DNA of 32,436 nucleotides, taken from contig SHWE01000022.1 in the NCBI GenBank assembly GCA_009693985.1, forward strand, positions 1 through 32,436, read 5' to 3'. Numbering within the stretch: the first letter of the stretch is position 1; each line of letters begins with the position of its first letter. Below, piece by piece: positions 25,066-32,293 of this stretch. A program made the position numbers and the translations under genes. The DNA is from Alphaproteobacteria bacterium. Its GTDB lineage: Bacteria > Pseudomonadota > Alphaproteobacteria > Micropepsales > Micropepsaceae. The notes below the pieces were generated by a model. The model searched no databases, was not told the DNA's origin, and worked only from the letters and a program-made list of their open reading frames with translations.

Positions 25066-26097
25066 CTATTTGACGATCGCCCGCGTCTTGGCGACGACGT
25101 CTTTGGGCGTCGCGTAGATTTCGGCGATGAGGCGCTGTAGCTCGGCGCCGGCAACCGGCGCGATCTGGAGATTGCTGCGTTTGGCGTCGGCGAGAAACGC
25201 CGGGTCCTTCATCGTGTCCTCGAAACCTTTGCGCAATATCGCGGTGCGCTCGGCCGGGATGCCGGGTGGTCCGATCAAGGGATAGCCGAGCACGTTGCGC
25301 GCGAAGATCAGGCGCAGGATCTGCCGCTGCTCCTCGGTCTTGGCGAAATCCATGATGAGGGGCACGTTCTGCAATTGCGGATGTTTGCGGAAACCCAGCT
25401 GCACCACCACCTTGATCGCATTGCTGTCGAGCCAGGCTTTGCGCGTCGAGATCAGGCTCGACCATGACCAGCCGCAGCGCCCATCCACCTCGCCGCGTTC
25501 GAGCGCGAAGTCGATGTCGTTGCCGCCGGGATAGCCCGCGACCACCTGCATCTTGGCGCCGAACACGCCGTTCAGCACTTTGGGGAATTGATTGGTGTCG
25601 GCGCCCGCGCCGGTGCCGCCGACGGTGAAGGGCTTGGCGACCAATTGCTCGAATGTCGCGATGCCGGCGCGGCTCGACACCACGCAGACGCTAACATCGT
25701 CGCCCGGACTGCCGATCCAGCTATATTTGACGGCATCGTAGCGGGCGAGGGCCGTTTCGCCGAGCAGCGGTTCGAACGGCGCGCCGCGATTGGGAATGCC
25801 GAGCATGGTCCCGTCTTTGCGCGCCGCGTTGTAGAGATAATTCGACAGCCGCACGCTGCCGGCGCCGTCCATGTTGGAGACGACGAGCCGCGGGTTCCCC
25901 GGGATGTGCTTGGCGTAATGACGGGCCAGCAGCCGCGCATAGATGTCATACGCCCCGCCGGGCGAGGAGCCGACAAAGAGCGTCATCGTTTGGCCGCGGA
26001 AGAAATCGCGGCCTTGCGCCGATGCGGGACTTGGCGGCAGAAGGACCGCAAGCATGGAGGCGGCGGCGAACGCAACACGCGCGAAAACTGTTCTCAT
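25066..26097 (-). CDS. Bug/TctC family periplasmic binding protein, no adjacent permease
   Basis: 343 residues from the ATG at 26097, which places a signal peptide at the N-terminus (hydrophobic AAASMLAVLL, cleavage after ASA near 28); the longer frame up to 26232 has no signal sequence at its start. Bug marks: FFRGQTMTLFVG, then SSPGGAYDIYARLLA, and VSNMDGAGSVRLSNYLY. It differs clearly from the TctC at 13802-14806. No TctA/TctB genes lie next to it; it could use the TctAB encoded 9 kb away, as Bug proteins often outnumber permeases. First gene of the minus-strand operon with the amidohydrolase. Confidence 0.88.
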   Translation of the reverse strand: MRTVFARVAFAAASMLAVLLPPSPASAQGRDFFRGQTMTLFVGSSPGGAYDIYARLLARHYAKHIPGNPRLVVSNMDGAGSVRLSNYLYNAARKDGTMLGIPNRGAPFEPLLGETALARYDAVKYSWIGSPGDDVSVCVVSSRAGIATFEQLVAKPFTVGGTGAGADTNQFPKVLNGVFGAKMQVVAGYPGGNDIDFALERGEVDGRCGWSWSSLISTRKAWLDSNAIKVVVQLGFRKHPQLQNVPLIMDFAKTEEQRQILRLIFARNVLGYPLIGPPGIPAERTAILRKGFEDTMKDPAFLADAKRSNLQIAPVAGAELQRLIAEIYATPKDVVAKTRAIVK

Positions 26098-26231
26098 CAA
26101 CGTCACAACCTCAAACCCGTTTGGACGGCGAATATATAGCCCATCGCCAAAGCCCGTCCTATCACGGCCTCGCGTTTCAATTTGTGCTTGCAGGCTTTGC
26201 TCTGTAGCTTTGGCTTTAAACAGGAGCGCCA

Positions 26232-27344
26232 ATGGCGGACGAGGGCGACCAGCGCCGCTTCAAGCATAATCTCCAGGACGAGGTGGACGGCGCCGCCGTC
26301 TACAATGCGCTCGCGGACGCGGAAAGCGACCCGAACCTCGTGCGGATTTATCGCAGGCTCGCCTCCGTCGAAAGCGCCCATGCCGAATTCTGGCGTTCGC
26401 GTTTGGGGCGCTTCGCGCCCATCCTGACGCCGAGCCTCAGAGCGCGCGCGCTCGGCTGGCTGGCGCGAAGGTTCGGAGCCGGCTTCGTGCTGCCGACATT
26501 GGTGGCCGCCGAGAAGCGGGTCAGCGCGCATTACGACGCGCAACCCGATGCGGTGGCGGGCGGGTTGCCGGCGGACGAACGCTCGCATGCCCGCATCATC
26601 GGTCTTGCGGCATCGACGCATACGGGCCTTTCGGGCCCGGCGCTGGCGCGGCTCGAAGGGCGCCACAGGGGCGGCGGCAATGCGTTGCGCGCGGCGGTGC
26701 TTGGCGCCAATGACGGCCTCGTTTCGAATTTGAGCCTGGTGATGGGCGTCGCGGGTGCGGCGGCCGCCGAGCGCACCATCCTGCTCACGGGGCTCGCCGG
26801 CCTTGTCGCGGGCGCCTGCTCGATGGCGATGGGCGAATGGCTGTCGGTCACCAGCACGCGCGAACTTTATGAGCGTCAGATCGCGACCGAGGCCGAGGAA
26901 CTGAGGCAATCGCCCGAGGAAGAGAAGGAAGAACTCGCGCTTATCTATCAGGCCAAGGGGCTTGGCGAAGCGGAAGCGCACGCGCTCGCCGCCCGCCTTA
27001 TCGCCGATGAAAGCGTGGCGCTCGACACGCTGGTGCGCGAGGAACTCGGCATCGATCCCAAGACGCTGGGCGGCTCCGCCTACGAGGCGGCGGCGACGTC
27101 GTTTCTCCTGTTCGCATTGGGCGCGATCTTTCCGGTGATCCCGTTCTTTTTTCTTACCGGCGCGCCGGCGCTGTTCGCCAGTCTCGCATTCGCGGGCGTT
27201 GCGCTTGCAGCGGTCGGCGCCGGCACATCGCTCTTCACCGGACGCGGCCTTGTCTTTTCCGCCACGCGTCAGATCGCCATAGGCTATGGCGCGGCCCTCA
27301 TCACCTATGGCATCGGACGCGTCGCCGGTGTTGCACTCGGATAA
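26232..27344 (+). CDS. mbfA: MbfA-like ferritin-domain/VIT1 iron exporter
   Basis: 370 residues with AGGAG 6 nt upstream. The N-terminal half is a ferritin-like four-helix bundle with di-iron ligands visible as Glu17, E47-x-x-H50, Glu94 and E116-x-x-H119. The C-terminal half is a VIT1/CCC1 membrane domain: LGANDGLVSNLSLVMGV, then GLVAGACSMAMGEWLSV, a charged cytoplasmic helix with Glu-rich repeats (EAEELRQSPEEEKEE), and three further helices. This fusion is that of membrane-bound ferritin A of rhizobia and Agrobacterium, which exports iron and protects against iron and peroxide stress. No Irr-type ICE box was seen upstream. It lies 15 nt before the next gene, a likely co-transcribed partner. 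Confidence 0.86.
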   Translation: MADEGDQRRFKHNLQDEVDGAAVYNALADAESDPNLVRIYRRLASVESAHAEFWRSRLGRFAPILTPSLRARALGWLARRFGAGFVLPTLVAAEKRVSAHYDAQPDAVAGGLPADERSHARIIGLAASTHTGLSGPALARLEGRHRGGGNALRAAVLGANDGLVSNLSLVMGVAGAAAAERTILLTGLAGLVAGACSMAMGEWLSVTSTRELYERQIATEAEELRQSPEEEKEELALIYQAKGLGEAEAHALAARLIADESVALDTLVREELGIDPKTLGGSAYEAAATSFLLFALGAIFPVIPFFFLTGAPALFASLAFAGVALAAVGAGTSLFTGRGLVFSATRQIAIGYGAALITYGIGRVAGVALG

Positions 27345-27359
27345 ACTCAAGGAAATGAA

Positions 27360-27947
27360 ATGACACGCCTCTCCTATGTCGATTGCACGAAGCTCTCGCC
27401 CGAGCAGAAAGAGCTTTACGATTCCATCGCCAGCGGCCCGCGCGCGGCAAAGCGCAAATCGCTGGTCGATGCGGACGGCCATCTCACCGGCCCGTTCAAT
27501 TCCTTCCTGCATAATCCGGGGCTTGGCAAACATTGGTCCGCCATCGGCGAGACTTTGCGCTTCCGCACCAGCATCGACCGGCGTCTGTTCGAGCTTGCGA
27601 TCCTCGTGATCGCGGTCCATTGGCGTTCGGGCCATGAATGGGCGGCGCATTCGCGTCTCGCGCGCGAGGAGGGGCTGGGCGAAGAGATCATCACCTCTTT
27701 ACGGCGCGGCGAGCGCCCGCAATTCGCCAAGGATGACGAAAAAATCATCTACGATTTCGTGCAGCAATTGGTCAGCGAACGGCGCGCCAGCGACGCGCAT
27801 TACGCGAACGCGGCCTCTCTCCTCGGCGAAGAGAAGCTTATCGAGCTCGTCAACGCGCTCGGCTATTACATCGGTTTGGCGGCGATGCTGAACGCGTTCG
27901 AGGTTCACCCGCCCAAGGAACTCGACGATCCCTGGCCGCTCGGCTAG
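27360..27947 (+). CDS. Carboxymuconolactone decarboxylase family protein without CxxC
   Basis: 195 residues. The CMD/AhpD helical fold is suggested by ELAILVIAVHWRSGHEWAAHSRLAREEGL (about 80-108), the family's core segment, and by a second helical repeat after it. The redox CxxC of AhpD peroxidases is absent (Ala and Ser/His positions instead), so it is unlikely to be a peroxidase; it could be a decarboxylase or have lost catalysis. The core His pair (HEWAAH) is kept. It follows the MbfA-like gene by 15 nt, so it may instead be part of a stress unit. Its stop abuts the stop of the convergent sigma factor. Confidence 0.78.
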   Translation: MTRLSYVDCTKLSPEQKELYDSIASGPRAAKRKSLVDADGHLTGPFNSFLHNPGLGKHWSAIGETLRFRTSIDRRLFELAILVIAVHWRSGHEWAAHSRLAREEGLGEEIITSLRRGERPQFAKDDEKIIYDFVQQLVSERRASDAHYANAASLLGEEKLIELVNALGYYIGLAAMLNAFEVHPPKELDDPWPLG

Positions 27948-28535
27948 TCATTCATTGCCGAGAAGATCGGCGAGGTCGCTCGGATCGAGCATCTGGGCAA
28001 GCCGCCTCTTGGCGCGGTAGACGCGCGTCTCCACCGCCTTCGCATTGATGCCGAGCGTTTCGCCGGCCTCCTTGTGCGACAGGCCCTCGAGCGCGGTGAG
28101 CACCAGAGCTTCCTTCAAGGGCCGGGGCAATTTGGCGACCGCGGTTTCGAGCCGTTGCAGCGCGTGATCCATCTGGTGCGCGGAATCGGGAGCGCTCGTG
28201 GCGGGCTCGCTCGACGCGGCGCCGATCCCGAGCAGCGCCAGCGCCGCCCGGCGCACGGCGTTGCGGCGCGCGCGGTCGCGACATTTGTTGAGCGCGATGC
28301 GCCGCAGCCAGGCTTCGAACGGGCGTTCGGGATCGAAACGGGCGAGCGCGCCCCAGGCCGAAACGAAACTCTCCTGCAACACGTCATAGGCATCGTCGCG
28401 GTCGGCGACGTAGCGGCGGATGAATTGATAGAGCCAGCCCTTGTGCCGGCGCATGATGGCGCCGAAGGCAGCCTGGTCCCCCCGCCGCGCGGCGATGGCG
28501 AGCGAGGCGTCGGATGGATCTTCGGCTGGCCTCAC
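27948..28535 (-). CDS. ECF sigma factor (CnrH-like position)
   Basis: 195 residues from a GTG overlapping the sensor stop (GTGA). Region 2 is visible near 20-90 (AFGAIMRRHKGWLYQFIRRYV, DAYDVLQESFVSAW, WLRRIALNKCRD) and region 4 near 130-185, with the helix-turn-helix LSHKEAGETLGINAKAVETRVYRAKRRL. An Ala/Ser-rich linker joins them. There is no C-terminal extension. It should direct RNA polymerase to its target promoters after release from the anti-sigma encoded two genes upstream. Last of a three-gene operon in the order anti-sigma, sensor, sigma, the same order as cnrYXH and nccYXN of Cupriavidus. Confidence 0.9.
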   Translation of the reverse strand: MRPAEDPSDASLAIAARRGDQAAFGAIMRRHKGWLYQFIRRYVADRDDAYDVLQESFVSAWGALARFDPERPFEAWLRRIALNKCRDRARRNAVRRAALALLGIGAASSEPATSAPDSAHQMDHALQRLETAVAKLPRPLKEALVLTALEGLSHKEAGETLGINAKAVETRVYRAKRRLAQMLDPSDLADLLGNE

Positions 28536-28993
28536 GGGTTGGAGGCGGTCGCGGTCAAGACCTCACGGACCTTGCGGTCGTAGATCATCTGCTGTTCGGG
28601 CGTGAGAATGTCGCGCACTTCGAGGACGTAAAGAATCGTCGCCCGCTGCAATTCGCCCAATCCCTGCTCGACGTGATTGCTGGCTTCCTGTGCTTCGCGG
28701 CCGAACGCCATGTCGGACATCAGCGCGTCGGCGAGCTCGCGATTGGCTTCGGCGACCTGCGAGCGCAGCATGACGCGGCGGTCGTAATATTTGCTCTCGA
28801 TGGTGCGGACGTCGCGGGACTGTTCCGAGGAGAGCTGCAGATCGCTATGGACGATCTCCGAGACCGTCTGGCGCAGCGGCAGTCCTTGCGCGTCATTGTC
28901 GAGCGCGTTGCGCGCGCCCATCCATCCGCCGACGGTGCCCGCCAGCAGGGCGACGGCGACGGTCAGCACGAGATTGCGCCAAAACGGGTTCAA
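28532..28993 (-). CDS. Periplasmic sensor, CnrX/heavy-metal-resistance family
   Basis: 153 residues from a TTG at 28993 that overlaps the upstream stop (TTGA); the frame is open further but that part is the shadow of the anti-sigma gene. One N-terminal membrane anchor (7-27) precedes an all-helical periplasmic domain that ends in DILTPEQQMIYDRKV, the LTPEQ mark of the CnrX/CpxP/Spy-like group. CnrX binds Co/Ni with His42, His46, Glu63, His119 and Met123; here H49 and E66 keep the 17-residue spacing of His46/Glu63, H107 may match His119, but position 45 is Ser and no Met follows. The metal site is thus incomplete, so the signal could be a different metal or not a metal. It overlaps the sigma start by 4 nt. 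Confidence 0.8.
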   Translation of the reverse strand: MNPFWRNLVLTVAVALLAGTVGGWMGARNALDNDAQGLPLRQTVSEIVHSDLQLSSEQSRDVRTIESKYYDRRVMLRSQVAEANRELADALMSDMAFGREAQEASNHVEQGLGELQRATILYVLEVRDILTPEQQMIYDRKVREVLTATASNP

Positions 28994-29286
28994 ACGCCGC
29001 CCTCGAGCCGCACCGACGGTGCCATGAAGCTGTCGTCGGAGAGCACCACGGTTTCGCTGTGCAGCGGCATCGGCATCACGGAGATGCCGGTGAACTGGGC
29101 AACCAGAAGGCCGAGCAGCAGCGCCCCGCAACTGACCGCGAGCTGGACTTGCAGCGTCTTGCCGCCGAAAATGTCCTGCTGGCTCTTGCGATCGATTCGC
29201 AACCACACATTGGCTTCCAACCGGTCGAGACCGCGGTCGGGAGGCGTCGCCTTCAGCCGGCTTAAAAGTTCGTCAATTCCTGCCAT
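28990..29286 (-). CDS. Anti-sigma factor-like single-pass membrane protein (CnrY position)
   Basis: 98 residues with GGAGG 8 nt upstream. Residues 1-44 are polar and helical (GIDELLSRLKATPPDRGLDRLE) and would face the cytoplasm to hold the sigma factor; residues 45-70 form one membrane helix; the rest is periplasmic. Short N-terminal sigma-binding helices plus one membrane helix are the layout of CnrY. Operon position first, before the CnrX-like sensor (4-nt overlap) and the ECF sigma, supports the role. Sequence similarity to CnrY is not evident by eye, as expected for such short proteins. Confidence 0.75.
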   Translation of the reverse strand: MAGIDELLSRLKATPPDRGLDRLEANVWLRIDRKSQQDIFGGKTLQVQLAVSCGALLLGLLVAQFTGISVMPMPLHSETVVLSDDSFMAPSVRLEGGV

Positions 29287-29344
29287 TGCCGCGACCTCCG
29301 AAAGCCATAGCCCTCCGCGCTACATACGCATCGGGGGGCTTATT

Positions 29345-29378
29345 CCCTCACAAACCCGTTCTTCCCGCCGGGTGAGGG
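29345..29378. repeat. Bulged inverted repeat in the divergent sigma-operon/DUF6152 promoter region
   Basis: CCCTC (29345-29349) plus ACCCG (29354-29358) pair with CGGGT (29369-29373) plus GAGGG (29374-29378), leaving a 4-nt bulge and a 10-nt loop. No T-tract follows, so a terminator is unlikely. The 167-nt gap holds the promoters of both divergent transcripts; the dyad may be a binding site. Confidence 0.35.
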
Positions 29379-29453
29379 GGATACAGCCCGCCCACGTATG
29401 ATACAGTAGGAACTCCCCGGGCCGAAATGGCCTAAACCGGCGGAAGCTGTGGG

Positions 29454-29879
29454 ATGAAATACGGGCTCCCCGTTTTGGTTGCCGTCCTCGCTTCCGCTGG
29501 CGCGAATTCCGCTGCCGCGCACCATTCATTCTCCATGTACGACCGTTACCGGACGGTTACGCTCTCGGGCACAGTCAAGGAATATATCTGGACCAGCCCT
29601 CACGTGACGATCCAATTGCTCCGCAATGCTGGCCGCGGCCCGGTGGTGTGGACGGTCGAAGGCAGTTCTCCGACCGTGCTTGCCCGCGGCGGCTGGACCA
29701 GCACGGTGATGAAGCCGGGCGACAGGATTTCGCTCGGCCTGCATCCGCGGAAAGACGGAAGCGCGGGCGGGCTGCTTGCTGACGAACAGCAATTGCTGGT
29801 CAACGGCCATCCCGCCAAGGGCGTGCTGTGGCTGCGACAGCACGGTGAAGAACTGAACGAGATGACAATTCGGCAATAA
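29454..29879 (+). CDS. Exported DUF6152-like protein
   Basis: 141 residues. The signal peptide (hydrophobic PVLVAVLASAGA, cleavage before AHH near residue 22) is followed by HHSFSMYD, typical of the DUF6152 proteins, then a small beta-rich domain (VTLSGTVKEYIWTSPHVTI) resembling an OB-like barrel, ending with a polar tail. The mature protein is periplasmic. Function is unknown in the family; the HH at the mature N-terminus could bind metal. It lies 256 nt upstream of the duplicated membrane protein, and the two may belong to one functional unit, though the gap suggests separate promoters. Confidence 0.7.
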   Translation: MKYGLPVLVAVLASAGANSAAAHHSFSMYDRYRTVTLSGTVKEYIWTSPHVTIQLLRNAGRGPVVWTVEGSSPTVLARGGWTSTVMKPGDRISLGLHPRKDGSAGGLLADEQQLLVNGHPAKGVLWLRQHGEELNEMTIRQ

Positions 29880-30079
29880 ATCGGCGGCAAAAGACCGCAT
29901 CGTTCGGGCGGGCGCGCGCGGGCATTTTTTGGATTGTTTCCACCTCGCGTTCCAAGCCTCCGATTTCGCGAGGACTTTTTGTTTCGGATGTGTGGGATCG
30001 GAAGTTTGCCGCAACCGGAAGACGGTGAAAACACGGTGCCGGTTTTCCGATTTGTGCGGGTGCTAAGAGGATTAGAACA

Positions 30080-30113
30080 TTGACAATTGCGCCATTTGCC
30101 TGCACTAGCAGGC
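30080..30113 (+). promoter_or_regulatory. Candidate promoter and operator of the membrane module
   Basis: TTGACA, a perfect -35 box, is at 30080-30085. The perfect 16-bp dyad GCCTGC-ACTA-GCAGGC (30098-30113) lies where the -10 region should be, 23 nt before the ATG at 30136. No good TATAAT is seen at 16-18 nt spacing. The overlap of a -35 box with a dyad is a common repressor or activator arrangement. The rest of the 256-nt gap (29880-30135) shows nothing else convincing. Confidence 0.4.
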
Positions 30114-30135
30114 TGGGTCGTTGTGAGGGACTTTC

Positions 30136-31572
30136 ATGCATGTGATACCGGAATCTTGGTCGCATTTGCACATTCTTGTGACCGTCTTTCCGTCGGTCGG
30201 ATTGCTGCTTTTGCTCGGTTTGTACGGCGGCGCGTTCCTCTGGAACAACGAGATGATGAAGCGAACCTGCCTCGTCTCGTTCGCCATTTTAGGCATCCTG
30301 GCGATCCCGACCTATTTCAGCGGCGAATATGCGACGGCCGCGGTCCTCGCCGCGGACGACATGATCAACGAAGTGACGTTGGACCAGCATGTCTTCTGGG
30401 GCTACTTCGCGCTCACCCTCCTTGTGGCGATGGGTACAGCCGCGGGTTACGAATTGTGGCGCTTCCGCTCGCGCGGGAGCCTGTCGCTCAACGCGCTGCA
30501 CCTGGTCCTCGGTCTTGCCGTCGCGACCATGGTGATGATGCTCTATGTCGGCGAGCGCGGCTGGGAGATCAAACATCACGAGCTTCAACTCGTCGCCCAG
30601 GTGAACAACATTGTTTCCGCCGGCGACGTTCCGCAGGGGCAGGGAACGACGCAGGGCTGGTCGCACGTCCACATGATCCTCAATCACTTCCCGACCGTCG
30701 GGTTCGTGATTGCGCTCGGCTTCTTCGTCATTGCTCTGCTGACGCAGAACACCGGCATGAAGCGCGGCAGCCTAGTACTCTTCACCATTTGCGGCATCTT
30801 GGGCGCCCCGACCTATGTCACGGGCGCGGCGGCGATGTGGGCGTTGACCGATCCTCAGCCGGTGCTTGGGATTACCAAGGCCTCGATCGACGCGCATCGA
30901 GATATGGCGTTGCTGGCGCTATTCGGTCTCGCCTTTACCGGCGTCACCGCCTGGATAGCGCTGTGGCGGTTCCGCTATCTCGGCACGTTCTCCGACCGCG
31001 CGATGTATACGGTCCTCGGCTTCGGTATCGTCACGCTTGGTTTCATGGCCGAGACCGGCCACCGCGGCGGGCAGATCAATCATCCCGAAATCCGCACCGA
31101 GGCGCTGCCGACCGACGCCACCGCCTTCTGGAGCCCGCAGATCGAGCTCCTGATCAACAACGTGATCTGGTTCGTGCCCTGGCAGACCGTGCATTTCTTC
31201 GGCTATTCGCTGGTCTTCGGCACCGTGCTGGCCGTCGCGCTGCGCGTGCTGGGCTTCTGGAAAACCGTACCGTTCTCCGCCGTGCACCGGTTCCTGCCCT
31301 TGGGCGTGTTCGGTGTGGTGATGAACGTCTTCACCGGCATGCTGATGCTGATGGCCGATACGTTCCGCTATGTGAACGAAGCGTCCTTCACGCCGAAGAT
31401 GATCCTGCTTCCGATCGGCGCCATCGCGGTTCTGTATTTCTCTCTGTCGGAACCGCTTTGGAAGATCAAGGCGGGAGAGGACGCGCCGATGGCCGCCAAA
31501 TGGGTCGCCGTCATCGTCCTCTTGTCTTGGGTTGGCGTGATCATGGGCGGCCGGTTGCTGCCCTATACGTGA
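30136..31572 (+). CDS. Internally duplicated multi-helix membrane protein (DUF2231-like x2 plus DUF6644-like)
   Basis: 478 residues with GAGGGA upstream. The first two thirds are a tandem repeat with spacing about 167 residues: WSHLHILVTVFPSVG (8-22) and WSHVHMILNHFPTVG (175-189), MKR (41, 208), PTYFSG/PTYVTG (58, 225), an aligned His (85, 254), LWRFR (107, 276) and a GERGWEIKHHEL/GHRGGQINHPEI end (139, 308). Each repeat has four or so membrane helices. The last third (about 340-478) resembles the 159-aa protein encoded downstream (VHFFG/LHAFG, ALRVLGF/GLRLLGL). Conserved histidines at membrane edges could hold heme or transfer protons. No signal peptide, CxxCH or known catalytic motif. Family names are tentative and the function is unknown. 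Confidence 0.7.
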   Translation: MHVIPESWSHLHILVTVFPSVGLLLLLGLYGGAFLWNNEMMKRTCLVSFAILGILAIPTYFSGEYATAAVLAADDMINEVTLDQHVFWGYFALTLLVAMGTAAGYELWRFRSRGSLSLNALHLVLGLAVATMVMMLYVGERGWEIKHHELQLVAQVNNIVSAGDVPQGQGTTQGWSHVHMILNHFPTVGFVIALGFFVIALLTQNTGMKRGSLVLFTICGILGAPTYVTGAAAMWALTDPQPVLGITKASIDAHRDMALLALFGLAFTGVTAWIALWRFRYLGTFSDRAMYTVLGFGIVTLGFMAETGHRGGQINHPEIRTEALPTDATAFWSPQIELLINNVIWFVPWQTVHFFGYSLVFGTVLAVALRVLGFWKTVPFSAVHRFLPLGVFGVVMNVFTGMLMLMADTFRYVNEASFTPKMILLPIGAIAVLYFSLSEPLWKIKAGEDAPMAAKWVAVIVLLSWVGVIMGGRLLPYT

Positions 31573-31590
31573 TACGGAGGGGATACCCCT

Positions 31591-31695
31591 ATGGAACTCT
31601 TATTGATGGTCGTTGCCGTCTCGGCGTTTGTCTTGGCCCTGTCTTTCACCGGGATATATTTCTTGAACAAGGATGTGGACCGCACCGGCCTCTAA
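31591..31695 (+). CDS. 34-residue single-helix membrane microprotein
   Basis: An ATG at 31591 with GGAGG 10 nt upstream opens a 34-codon frame to TAA at 31693-31695. The product is one hydrophobic helix (about residues 3-25) followed by a charged end (NKDVDRTGL). It lies 18 nt after the duplicated membrane protein and 46 nt before the 159-aa membrane protein, on the same strand. Size and position resemble the small helper subunits of respiratory complexes such as CydX or CcoQ, but no sequence match is claimed. Ribosome site, composition and spacing make it a likely real gene. Confidence 0.6.
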   Translation: MELLLMVVAVSAFVLALSFTGIYFLNKDVDRTGL

Positions 31696-31741
31696 ACCGG
31701 CCCGTATCGGTGGACACAGCGCGATCGAGGGAGACTGAACA

Positions 31742-32221
31742 ATGTTCGAAATGATCACGAGTACCCAGTATGCGACCTGGGTCAGGGAATCCTGGGGCTG
31801 GCCCTATGCACTGACGCTGCACGCCTTCGGGACGGCGGTCGTCGTCGGTCTCATCTTCATCATCGGCCTGCGTCTCCTCGGTTTATTCCGCACGATCCCG
31901 CACGCCTCGCTGCTCCGGCTGATCCCCGTCATCTGGGTCGGCGTCATCGTGCAGGCCTATAGCGGCTTCACGCTGTGGACCTCGAAGCCGGACAAATATT
32001 TCGCCGACGGGATGTTCCTGTGGAAGTTCTCGCTGGTCGTGCTCGGGGTCATCGTGACCCTATATTTCCAGAAGATCCTCAAGCAAGAGGCCGCCGGCTG
32101 GGACAAGTCGGGAAAGGCCTCCAAGCGCGGCGTGCAGTTCGTCGCCCTGACGGCCCTGTGCTGGACCGCCGTTTTGGTCGCCGGCCGCCTGACCGCCTAT
32201 ATCGGGACCTTGTACGGCTAA
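31742..32221 (+). CDS. DUF6644-like membrane protein, paralogue of the C-terminal domain of the 478-aa protein
   Basis: 159 residues with GAGGGAGA upstream. Four membrane helices: about 22-45, 60-80, 93-112 and 133-155. His27 in LTLHAFG and GLRLLGLFRTIPHASLLRLIPVIWVGVIVQAYSG align with VHFFG and ALRVLGFWKTVP...HRFLPLGVFGVVMNVFTG of the larger protein. A large soluble domain is absent. The two proteins probably associate, with the microprotein, in one inner-membrane complex. No redox cofactor motif other than the aligned His was seen. It ends 23 nt before a strong terminator. Confidence 0.72.
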   Translation: MFEMITSTQYATWVRESWGWPYALTLHAFGTAVVVGLIFIIGLRLLGLFRTIPHASLLRLIPVIWVGVIVQAYSGFTLWTSKPDKYFADGMFLWKFSLVVLGVIVTLYFQKILKQEAAGWDKSGKASKRGVQFVALTALCWTAVLVAGRLTAYIGTLYG

Positions 32222-32244
32222 ACAAAAGCCGGCTTTCGACATGC

Positions 32245-32283
32245 AAAAACCGCCGCCCTCATCCGAGGCGCGGCGGTTTTTTT
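32245..32283. terminator. Rho-independent terminator
   Basis: A-rich flank, then CCGCCGC-CCTC, loop ATCC, GAGG-C-GCGGCGG with a single-base bulge, followed by T7. The A-run before and T-run after allow it to work for both the plus-strand membrane module and the convergent minus-strand gene. Confidence 0.92.
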
Positions 32284-32293
32284 CGTTAGAGAT

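Noticed and set aside
26103-27650. 515-codon minus-strand frame across the MbfA-like and CMD genes
   Set aside because: Antisense shadow with Arg/Gly/Asp-rich composition; both plus-strand genes have recognisable domains.
29900-29935. GC-rich stretch followed by a T-run as a terminator after the DUF6152 gene
   Set aside because: The GGGCGGGCGCGCGCGGGC run cannot pair with itself well enough for a stable stem besides the GCGCGC core.
30087-31754. 555-codon frame overlapping the 478-aa membrane protein
   Set aside because: Arg-rich shadow in another frame; the 478-aa frame has clear helices, repeats and a ribosome site.
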